Positions 1-5,152 of a stretch of 8,277 bases of DNA are shown here, in pieces (positions within the stretch are counted from its first letter, which is position 1; each line of letters starts with the position of its first letter). The notes beneath the pieces were generated by a model. The model saw only the letters and a program-made list of their open reading frames with translations. It had not been told where the DNA came from and did no database searches. This DNA comes from Planococcaceae bacterium UBA3370 (GTDB lineage Bacteria > Bacillota > Bacilli > Bacillales_A > Planococcaceae). The translations under genes were made by a program, and so were the position numbers. The stretch covers positions 1-8,277 of the forward strand of contig DEQI01000340.1 in NCBI GenBank assembly GCA_002360295.1, in the 5' to 3' direction.

Positions 1-38
1 ATGACCCCATCACGATCTAAAAATACCGCTTTATTCAA
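1..38 (-). CDS. HAD-family phosphatase, N-terminal fragment (GmhB/HisB-N-like), cut by window edge
   Basis: Reading leftward from a TTG at 38-36, the visible codons give (M)NKAVFLDRDGV before the window ends. The hydrophobic strand followed by DRDG matches motif I of the HAD superfamily, in the form typical of D,D-heptose 1,7-bisphosphate 7-phosphatases and the HisB N-terminal phosphatase (KAVFLDRDGVIN). In that family the first Asp is the nucleophile and the second the general acid; both are present. An AAGGTG ribosome binding site at 52-47 lies 8 nt upstream of the TTG and supports this start. The gene follows the lipoprotein gene on the same strand with a 59-nt gap and no visible terminator, so co-transcription is possible. 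Only 12 full codons are seen, so the family call rests on one motif and the substrate cannot be stated. Confidence 0.65.
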   Translation of the reverse strand, partial: MNKAVFLDRDGV

Positions 39-46
39 GTATGTCA

Positions 47-52
47 CACCTT
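47..52 (-). promoter_or_regulatory. Ribosome binding site for the partial HAD phosphatase gene
   Basis: AAGGTG on the minus strand lies 8 nt before a TTG. It is what makes the TTG at 38-36 credible as a start, because there is no nearby ATG in frame. Confidence 0.6.
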
Positions 53-97
53 TTTTAAATAATTTATACCTATTGTTGCCATGACCATCTATCTTTA

Positions 98-703
98 TTA
101 TTGAAGTAAAGCTGTATCATAAATTGTATAATCACAACGGTATATGAATAAGTACTTGTCATCGATTAGAAGGCCCGTCGATTTATCAATTTCAGTAGCA
201 AAGTAACTCACATCATTACCTGCAAATGTCGCAAGTGGCTGTCCTGATTGAGACCGAATTAAAATAATTTGATCCTTACCTGTTGTTAAATTTTTCATAT
301 CATTGACCATACGATTCACAAATGGAACAGATCGGTCAAAATTATTCAATTCAACCGTTTTTGAATATTCATCGAAAATATTGGTTAAACCTTCTTCATA
401 AGCTATCAAGCTACTTCCCACATGTAGCATTTGTTTTCCACCTACTGTAATATTTAATACAGAAGATTTTTCAACTGTTTTCCCATCTGTGTCTTTCAAA
501 GCAAAATCATCATCTGCCTTTATACTAATACTTTTCCCTTTTATTTGATCTATTAATTGACTATCTTCATCATATGTTTGGATGGTTATTTCTCGCCCTT
601 TGAACTGTTCTTTTAAATTGCCTACTCCCCACGAAAAAATATTACATCCAGATAACACAACAAGTAATACGCCAAGTAGGACTATGTGAAGGATTCTTTT
701 CAT
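98..703 (-). CDS. Predicted lipoprotein, DUF5052-like
   Basis: This is a 201-residue secreted protein of unknown function. The N-terminus is a classic lipoprotein signal peptide: positive MKR, a hydrophobic stretch over residues 4-17, and an LSGC lipobox with Cys20, so it should be lipid-anchored on the outer face of the membrane. The mature part resembles the Bacillus/Lactobacillus family I know as DUF5052. Conserved-looking elements are GREITIQTYD (about 37-46), SSVLNITVGGKQM (about 80-92), an IILIRSQSGQPLATFAGNDVSY block (about 146-167) and a C-terminal LLIDDKYLFIYR strand (about 178-189). The family name is from memory. The reading frame extends upstream to an ATG ending at 766, but the start at 703 is preferred: it has an AAAGAGG site 7 nt upstream and puts the signal peptide at the very N-terminus. 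The partial HAD gene lies downstream on the same strand. Confidence 0.88.
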   Translation of the reverse strand: MKRILHIVLLGVLLVVLSGCNIFSWGVGNLKEQFKGREITIQTYDEDSQLIDQIKGKSISIKADDDFALKDTDGKTVEKSSVLNITVGGKQMLHVGSSLIAYEEGLTNIFDEYSKTVELNNFDRSVPFVNRMVNDMKNLTTGKDQIILIRSQSGQPLATFAGNDVSYFATEIDKSTGLLIDDKYLFIYRCDYTIYDTALLQ

Positions 704-710
704 ATGTATA

Positions 711-717
711 CCTCTTT
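711..717 (-). promoter_or_regulatory. Ribosome binding site deciding the lipoprotein start
   Basis: AAAGAGG on the minus strand, 7 nt before the ATG at 703-701. It favours the 201-residue lipoprotein over a 21-residue-longer form, which would bury the signal peptide. Confidence 0.7.
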
Positions 718-761
718 CTCTTATGTATTTCTCTATAAATACGGTGTGATAGACAAATAGT

Positions 762-771
762 TTCATATGAA
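762..771. promoter_or_regulatory. Perfect 10-bp palindrome in a divergent intergenic region
   Basis: TTCATATGAA reads the same on both strands and lies between the divergent lipoprotein and ferritin-like genes (704-868). A 9-bp direct repeat, GTTACATTT, occurs at 773-781 and again at 819-827 in the same region. Such elements could be operators, but a 10-bp AT-rich palindrome can arise by chance. I saw no convincing sigma-A promoter for either gene: TATAGT at 843-848 would start transcription almost at the ribosome binding site of the ferritin-like gene. Confidence 0.2.
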
Positions 772-854
772 GGTTACATTTTTCCTTATGACCTTACCTG
801 AAGTCAGTATTTGGACATGTTACATTTCTCTATCAATTGTCATATAGTGAGAAA

Positions 855-861
855 AAAGGTG
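855..861 (+). promoter_or_regulatory. Ribosome binding site for the ferritin-like gene (TTG start)
   Basis: AAAGGTG lies 7 nt before the TTG at 869. The GTG at 861 is out of frame with the coding sequence, so TTG is the only well-placed start. Confidence 0.65.
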
Positions 862-868
862 TGAAAAA

Positions 869-1291
869 TTGCAATACACAAGTCATCCAATGTCTAATAG
901 TCAATTAATTACTAATCTTATGAAAGCAATGAATGGGGAATACAATGCTATTCATTTTTATGAACAATTGGCAAAGCTTGCGCCAGACGAAATAGTCAAA
1001 CATCGCATTCTGGAAATTCGAAAAGATGAGATGCGTCATTATCAAGGATTTTCAAATATATATACACTTCTTACCGGCCACCAATATTCTCCGCAATTAA
1101 GTGAACCATTACCAACCAATTTTAAAAGTGGTGTCGATACTGCTTTTAAGGATGAACAAGAAGCGGTTGATTTTTATCATCAGGCAGCTAGAGAATCTAA
1201 TATACCCTATATTAGTGAACAATATCGTTTAAATGCTGCCGATGAACAAAATCATGCAGTATGGTTTTTGTATTTAATGAATAATATATAG
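869..1291 (+). CDS. Ferritin-like / rubrerythrin-type diiron protein
   Basis: This is a 140-residue, probably cytosolic, four-helix-bundle protein. The diiron ligand pattern appears twice: Glu24 (GEYNA), then Glu54-x-x-His57 (DEMRH) on the next helix; and Glu96 (DEQEA), then Glu126-x-x-His129 (DEQNH). Both halves have the same spacing, Glu to ExxH of 30 residues, and the second half sits exactly 72 residues after the first, as expected for the pseudo-twofold ferritin-like fold. It has no C-terminal rubredoxin domain, so it is not a full rubrerythrin. It resembles the small ferritin-like proteins of Bacillus such as YhjR, though that specific link is tentative. Likely roles are iron handling or peroxide/oxygen reduction. 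It starts with TTG after a good ribosome binding site and stands alone, divergent from the lipoprotein gene. No Fur or PerR box was recognised upstream. Confidence 0.88.
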   Translation: MQYTSHPMSNSQLITNLMKAMNGEYNAIHFYEQLAKLAPDEIVKHRILEIRKDEMRHYQGFSNIYTLLTGHQYSPQLSEPLPTNFKSGVDTAFKDEQEAVDFYHQAARESNIPYISEQYRLNAADEQNHAVWFLYLMNNI

Positions 1292-1300
1292 TGCTCAATA

Positions 1301-1325
1301 GGCTACTCAGAAAATCTGGGTAGCC
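1301..1325. terminator. Hairpin between convergent genes, possible bidirectional terminator
   Basis: A 10-bp stem, GGCTACTCAG pairing with CTGGGTAGCC (one T-G wobble), encloses the loop AAAAT. It lies 10 bp after the ferritin-like stop codon and 10 bp after the stop of the leftward VOC gene. Neither side has a strong T-run, so it may be a weak terminator or mainly protect the 3' ends. Confidence 0.6.
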
Positions 1326-1334
1326 CCTTAACAT

Positions 1335-1715
1335 TTACTGACAAACACCTAATGGATTGCCATCTGGATCATAGAAAGTGAAAAACTTTGCACCGCCCTC
1401 ACTACTAATCATGTTGACCTTCACACCGTTTTCAATCAAACTTCTATAAGTGTCTTCAATGTTTTGTGTTAAAAAATTAAAATACTTCCCTACACCAAAT
1501 TCATTATTTGGAAATGATAATGGCTGATGATTTTCCGTTTTTACTAAGCTTACTACAGTTTGAGAATGCTCACTCATTTTCATGACGGCTGCCGTTTCTC
1601 CGATGTAAAGAAGAGAAAATCCTAGCTTTTCCTCATACCATTTCGCCGAGATTTTGGGATCTTTAATTGGAATAAAAATAGCCTCTACTCCGTCTAACAA
1701 TGGTTTAATCATCAT
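1335..1715 (-). CDS. VOC-family protein (glyoxalase/bleomycin-resistance fold), second of tandem pair
   Basis: This is a 126-residue single-chain VOC protein with two beta-alpha-beta-beta-beta modules. Module one includes AIFIPIKDPKISAKWYEEKLGF (about 12-33), the usual strand followed by the D-x-x-x-S-x-x-WY helix. Module two starts near YFNFLTQNIEDTYRSL (about 78-93) and ends with the family's FYDPDGNPLGV signature (about 114-124). The usual metal-binding His at the start of module one is Ala12, module two begins with Tyr/Asn, and the C-terminal Glu position is Cys125, so canonical glyoxalase I chemistry looks unlikely. Function and substrate are unknown. Its ribosome binding site GGGAGG (1725-1720) directly follows the stop of the upstream VOC gene, so the two are almost certainly co-translated. 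The spacing (4 nt to the first ATG, 7 nt to the next) leaves open a start one codon later, at 1712. Confidence 0.85.
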   Translation of the reverse strand: MMIKPLLDGVEAIFIPIKDPKISAKWYEEKLGFSLLYIGETAAVMKMSEHSQTVVSLVKTENHQPLSFPNNEFGVGKYFNFLTQNIEDTYRSLIENGVKVNMISSEGGAKFFTFYDPDGNPLGVCQ

Positions 1716-1728
1716 GTTGCCTCCCGTT

Positions 1729-2145
1729 CTATAACTTTTGGAACATTTTTTTAAAAGAAGGACTTAATTCACTCCACACATCAAATTGATTCCCATCTAA
1801 ATCCGTAAAAACAAAATTCCGCCCACTATGTCCTCTGTCTTCGATATCGCCTACTGTTATCCCTTTAGCCAGAAATTCCTCATGCATCGTCTCCAACGCT
1901 TGTATCCCATTCACTTCAAACGTCACTGAAAAGTGTTCATTTCCATAACAATCAATAAAGTTTGCGTGTTGATCTTTCATTGCTTTCACAAGAAATATAC
2001 TCATATTCGCTAAATTCAAGATGGCTTTATCCTCGTCTTGATACGTACATGCTGCTCCTAAATTTTCAACATACCATACACTTGAAACCCCGGGATTACT
2101 AACAGGAATATACTTTGTTCCTACTCTCCATAATTGTACGCTCAT
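1729..2145 (-). CDS. VOC-family protein (glyoxalase/bleomycin-resistance fold), first of tandem pair
   Basis: This 138-residue VOC protein is related to its downstream neighbour: YIPVSNPGVSSVWYVENLG (residues 12-30) aligns with the neighbour's FIPIKDPKISAKWYEEKLG. The second module begins with EHFSVTFEV (His71), and the C-terminal signature is FTDLDGNQFDVWSE (113-126, with Glu126). His71 and Glu126 sit where VOC metal ligands usually lie, while the first-module His is replaced (Thr10/Lys11 region), so the metal site is at best partial. Family members include glyoxalases, dioxygenases and thiol transferases; which applies here cannot be told. The ATG follows a GGGGG stretch 6 nt upstream. The gene starts 57 nt after the ligD stop on the same strand, with no visible terminator between, so it could be the second gene of a ligD-VOC-VOC transcript. 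Confidence 0.85.
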   Translation of the reverse strand: MSVQLWRVGTKYIPVSNPGVSSVWYVENLGAACTYQDEDKAILNLANMSIFLVKAMKDQHANFIDCYGNEHFSVTFEVNGIQALETMHEEFLAKGITVGDIEDRGHSGRNFVFTDLDGNQFDVWSELSPSFKKMFQKL

Positions 2146-2202
2146 ACAGTACCCCCAACTTTATTTTTTACAAATTCCCCCTTCCTTTTATTTTCCCTTC
2201 TT

Positions 2203-4038
2203 TCACTTTAATCCCTTTAATTGTTGGATTACTTTTGCAAAGTCTTGCTTTTCACCTACTAAACGAAAATCTCGGAATGGGTCCCCTATATCTTTTATGC
2301 GATTTATGACGGTTGGAATTGTATACCTATCAGGCTTTAATGTTTGATTGACTTCTTGCCATAATAAAGGAGTTGCTACAAATCCTCGTTCATGTCCTCT
2401 AGTCGAATAGGGAGCAATAATCGTTTTCCCTTCCCGGTGTTGAACATAATCTAGATATAATTTATTCCCTCGATTTTTCTTCAAACGCTCTATTGTAAAC
2501 CGATCAGGATATTGTTGAGCTAAAAATTCACATACAAACTTTGTAAATATGCCCGTTTCCTCATATGAAAAAGTATTAAAAGGGATAGGAATGTAAATTT
2601 GCATCCCTTTTCCACCAGATGTTTTAATAAATGATTGTAAGTTAAACTGATCAAAAATAACTTTCATTTTTAACGCAGCATCAATGGCTAGACCAAATTC
2701 ATACACGGACGGTGGATCCAAATCAAATACAATTTCTGTCGGTTTTTCCGTTTGAACCGTTTGAAAAGGTATATGAAACTCTAGCGCTAATTGATTGCCT
2801 AACCAAAGCAGCGTCTCGATATTGTTACATAAAATGTATTGGATTTGATTAGCTTGAAGTGTTGTCACAAAGTCAGGGGTGCCTTCTGGGCTGTTTTTTT
2901 GATAAAAGCTATCACCTGGTACACCATGTGGATAACGAATAACCGTTAAAAGACGGTTATTTAAAAATGGAAGCAGCATTGGTGCAACGTTTTGTAAATA
3001 TAACAAATAATCATCTTTTAATAGGTGAATCGCCGAAAACACTAGCTTTTCTGGATGAGTAATATTCACAGTGTCTGGAATTGGTTGAAGCTGTCTATGC
3101 ATTTGCTTCCACGTACATTGCATAGGGTCCATATCAAACCGAAACGCATGAAATCTCGGTTCTCTTAACTTACTCCCATCAAAATCGATACAAGCAATAT
3201 CAACGCAAATAGAAGGTTCAATTTGCCAAAGGTCTTTTCTCTTTTTTCCTTTCGTCTGAAAAAAAGTCACAACTGTTCGCCATTCCTCATCTGACATGCC
3301 ATGTCTAAATGTCACAATGTCGTTAAATTGTTCTTCATGAAAAATCCCACCTATAAAATAGCCATTCGCTTGATCATACTTTGTAAGCACCACTGTGACA
3401 TACTTCCACAATTTCATCTTTAACCAGCTTTTCGAACGAAGATCACTGATCCATTTACTCGTTTTTTTCTTGGCAATCAGTCCCTCACCGTTATGGGAAG
3501 TAACTAAGTACGTTAACGGTTGACTATGATCAAAAACATCAATTGCTTGGAGGCGTTGATAATTTTCATATTGAATACTGTCCGGAAGTTTCATGGCACT
3601 TATCCATTGACTTAAAGCTTGTTTTCGAGAAGATAAATAGCGATTTTGTTGTGCTTCCCCTTTTAGTAATAGCAAATCAAATACGACGTAATGGCAAGGG
3701 AAATGTTTTGCATGTGCTGCTATTGTTTCCGCATTTCGCATGCGCCCTCTCTTTTGCACAATTGAAAATTTACTTTGATAATTATTCACTAAATAAACTA
3801 ATTCCCCATCTAGCATAAGAGGTAAAAAGGGCTTCACTTCTTTGTATATTTGTTCACAAAATGTTAGGATCTCTGGAAACATATCATTCAGTTTATGTTC
3901 ATTTCTACTTTTCAAAATGGGCGTAGATTCTCCGATAGCCCACTCTAAAATACATCGAAAGCCATCATACTTTACTTCAAAAATCCATTCTTCCCCTACT
4001 GGTAATTCAGCTGATTCAGTTAAAAGCATTGGTTTCAT
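2203..4038 (-). CDS. ligD: NHEJ DNA ligase LigD (ATP-dependent ligase plus primase-polymerase)
   Basis: LigD repairs DNA double-strand breaks together with Ku. The 611 residues match the size of B. subtilis YkoU and have the Bacillus order ligase-polymerase with no 3'-phosphoesterase domain. The ligase domain (about 1-310) shows motif I EVKYDGFR with the AMP-accepting Lys23, DGEL with Glu79, FDLL (120-123), motif IV EGLIAKK with Glu185, and motif V SWLKMK with Lys207/Lys209. The LigD-type polymerase domain (about 325-611) shows the metal-binding FDLDP with Asp439 and Asp441, TSGGKGMQIYIP (473-484), and LDYVQ with Asp530. Gln480 stands where many LigD polymerases carry His (SGGKGLH). All other key residues look intact. 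The start has an AAGGGTGAT-type ribosome binding site about 10 nt upstream. The gene is divergent from ku across 113 bp, and two VOC genes follow on the same strand. Confidence 0.97.
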   Translation of the reverse strand: MKPMLLTESAELPVGEEWIFEVKYDGFRCILEWAIGESTPILKSRNEHKLNDMFPEILTFCEQIYKEVKPFLPLMLDGELVYLVNNYQSKFSIVQKRGRMRNAETIAAHAKHFPCHYVVFDLLLLKGEAQQNRYLSSRKQALSQWISAMKLPDSIQYENYQRLQAIDVFDHSQPLTYLVTSHNGEGLIAKKKTSKWISDLRSKSWLKMKLWKYVTVVLTKYDQANGYFIGGIFHEEQFNDIVTFRHGMSDEEWRTVVTFFQTKGKKRKDLWQIEPSICVDIACIDFDGSKLREPRFHAFRFDMDPMQCTWKQMHRQLQPIPDTVNITHPEKLVFSAIHLLKDDYLLYLQNVAPMLLPFLNNRLLTVIRYPHGVPGDSFYQKNSPEGTPDFVTTLQANQIQYILCNNIETLLWLGNQLALEFHIPFQTVQTEKPTEIVFDLDPPSVYEFGLAIDAALKMKVIFDQFNLQSFIKTSGGKGMQIYIPIPFNTFSYEETGIFTKFVCEFLAQQYPDRFTIERLKKNRGNKLYLDYVQHREGKTIIAPYSTRGHERGFVATPLLWQEVNQTLKPDRYTIPTVINRIKDIGDPFRDFRLVGEKQDFAKVIQQLKGLK

Positions 4039-4070
4039 TGTGTAAAATCACCCTTTTTAACCCTATCTTT

Positions 4071-4099
4071 TGATTAATCTTGGTCGCCAATACATAAAA
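4071..4099 (+). promoter_or_regulatory. Weak candidate forespore (sigma-G-like) promoter for ku
   Basis: TGATTA (4071-4076) and CATAAAA (4093-4099), 16 bp apart, resemble the sigma-G elements TGAATA and CATACTA with one mismatch in the first and, allowing W/H degeneracy, one in the second. Transcription would start about 45 nt before the ku ATG. A sigma-A reading, TTGATT with CATAAA at 17 bp, overlaps it and is no stronger. B. subtilis ku and ligD are known sigma-G genes, which is why I looked here. I saw no comparable site facing ligD. The region also holds a short dyad TTGG-TCG-CCAA at 4080-4090. Confidence 0.2.
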
Positions 4100-4137
4100 A
4101 AAGCTAATATCTAAATAATAAATGGATAACACAAAAA

Positions 4138-4145
4138 AGAAGGTG
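4138..4145 (+). promoter_or_regulatory. Ribosome binding site deciding the ku start
   Basis: AGAAGGTG lies 6 nt before the ATG at 4152. The in-frame ATG at 4122 has no such site and would add ten residues absent from the normal Ku N-terminus. Confidence 0.75.
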
Positions 4146-4151
4146 TACGAT

Positions 4152-4979
4152 ATGCATACTGTGTGGAAAGGAAGCATTAGCTTTGGACTAGTTAATATTC
4201 CGGTAAAGCTACATGCTGCAACAGAAAGCAAAGACATTAAATTAAGGCAGCTACACAAAGAATGTAATACCCCAATCAGCTATAAAAAAGTGTGTGAAAA
4301 CTGTAATAGAGAAGTAACAGATGATGATATCGTAAAGGCATATGAATACTCGAAAAATAAATTTGTCGTGCTAGATACTGAAGATATCGAAAACTTAAAA
4401 AAGGAAAACGAGGACAAAGCAGTTGAAATTATTGATTTTGTCAAATTAGAAGAAATTGACCCGATCTATTTCGAGAAGACTTATTTCTTATCGCCTGATA
4501 CAACAGGTGCAAAGGCATACGCTTTACTTAGAAAAACATTAGAGCAATCGGGTAAAATCGGAGTAGCCAAAATTATTATTCGCTCTAAAGAACAATTAGC
4601 TGTCGTAAGAGTGTACAAAGATACGTTAGTGATGGAAACAATCCATTATCCAGATGAAGTACGCAGTGTGAGTGATGTGCCCAATATTCCGGATGTCAAT
4701 ATAGTCGTACAAAAAGAGCTCGATACCGCGCTCATGTTAGTAGAACAATTAACAACCATATTTGACCCATCAAAATACACGGATGAATATCGAACGGCAC
4801 TAATGGAATTGATTGAAGAAAAGAAAGCCAACCATACCGTTACACATACTGCAACGGACAAAAAGCCTCTCCCTGATAATGTGACAGATCTGATGGCAGC
4901 ATTACAGGCATCGTTAGATAAAACGAAAAAGCCAGCTCCTCGAAAGAGAACTACAACGAAAACGAAGAAAAAGGCATAA
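4152..4979 (+). CDS. ku: Bacterial Ku protein, DNA end-binding component of NHEJ
   Basis: Ku forms a homodimeric ring that threads onto broken DNA ends, protects them and recruits LigD. The 275-residue protein opens with MHTVWKGSISFGLVNIPVKL, the hallmark N-terminus of bacterial Ku. Further family features are VVLDTEDIENL (72-82), VEIIDFVKLEEIDPIYFEKTYFL (91-113), KIIIRSKEQLAVVRVY (140-155), FDPSKYTDEYRTAL (204-217) and the minimal C-terminal segment VTDLMAALQASL (244-255), followed by a Lys/Arg-rich tail ending in KTKKKA. Such tails contribute to DNA binding and sliding. His35, Cys38, Cys48 and Cys51 form an H-x2-C-x9-C-x2-C cluster that could bind zinc. The start at 4152 is chosen for its ribosome binding site and because it gives the family N-terminus. 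The gene diverges from ligD and ends at a strong hairpin, so it appears monocistronic. Confidence 0.97.
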   Translation: MHTVWKGSISFGLVNIPVKLHAATESKDIKLRQLHKECNTPISYKKVCENCNREVTDDDIVKAYEYSKNKFVVLDTEDIENLKKENEDKAVEIIDFVKLEEIDPIYFEKTYFLSPDTTGAKAYALLRKTLEQSGKIGVAKIIIRSKEQLAVVRVYKDTLVMETIHYPDEVRSVSDVPNIPDVNIVVQKELDTALMLVEQLTTIFDPSKYTDEYRTALMELIEEKKANHTVTHTATDKKPLPDNVTDLMAALQASLDKTKKPAPRKRTTTKTKKKA

Positions 4980-5019
4980 AAAATCAGAGAACCTACATTA
5001 TTTACTGGTTCGAAAGTTA

Positions 5020-5055
5020 AGGTTCAAATCGCAAATGATTTGAACCTATTAATTT
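5020..5055 (+). terminator. Rho-independent-type terminator after ku
   Basis: A perfect 11-bp stem, AGGTTCAAATC (5020-5030) with GATTTGAACCT (5037-5047), encloses the loop GCAAAT. It is followed by ATTAATTTTT. The stem is AT-richer than usual, but the position 40 bp after the ku stop and the trailing T-run fit a terminator. Further GAACC (4989-4993) and GGTTC (5007-5011) copies just upstream allow alternative pairings. The rest of 4980-5152 holds only the leader of the next gene. Confidence 0.7.
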
Positions 5056-5139
5056 TTGTTGATGTAAACCATTATTCACCTTAATAAACTTTAAAAGAAA
5101 AAAACAACACCTGCTCTATATAGTAAAATAAAACATATC

Positions 5140-5146
5140 GGAGGGG
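5140..5146 (+). promoter_or_regulatory. Ribosome binding site deciding the S66 peptidase start
   Basis: GGAGGGG is followed 6 nt later by the ATG at 5153. The in-frame TTG at 5147 directly abuts this site and is too close to be used. Upstream, TATATAGT at about 5117-5124 is a possible -10 region, but no matching -35 was seen. Confidence 0.75.
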
Positions 5147-5152
5147 TTGTTT

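Noticed and set aside
704..766. An upstream in-frame start would extend the lipoprotein by 21 residues.
   Set aside because: It would bury the signal peptide inside the protein, and the internal ATG at 703 has a proper ribosome binding site.
843..848. TATAGT as a -10 element for the ferritin-like gene.
   Set aside because: Transcription would begin at about 855, inside the ribosome binding site, and the -35 match (GTTACA region) is poor.
3543..4045. Rightward open frames of 91 and 67 codons inside the ligD region.
   Set aside because: They lie antisense to the conserved ligase domain of LigD, lack family features, and have composition expected of a shadow frame.
4122..4151. An upstream in-frame ATG would extend Ku by ten residues.
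   Set aside because: It lacks a ribosome binding site, while AGAAGGTG is well placed for the ATG at 4152, which gives the family N-terminus.
4016..4258. Leftward 80-codon frame overlapping the ku/ligD intergenic region, with hydrophobic stretches.
   Set aside because: It runs antisense through the ku N-terminus and overlaps the ligD start; no ribosome binding site or recognisable domain.
5007..5047. GGTTCGAAAG and GGTTCAAATC resemble a tRNA T-arm, suggesting a tRNA or att-site remnant.
   Set aside because: No acceptor stem, D-arm or anticodon arm surrounds them, and the segment is fully explained by the perfect terminator hairpin.
5147..5152. TTG start for the S66 peptidase two codons upstream.
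   Set aside because: It directly abuts the GGAGGGG ribosome binding site, leaving no room for initiation; ATG at 5153 fits.
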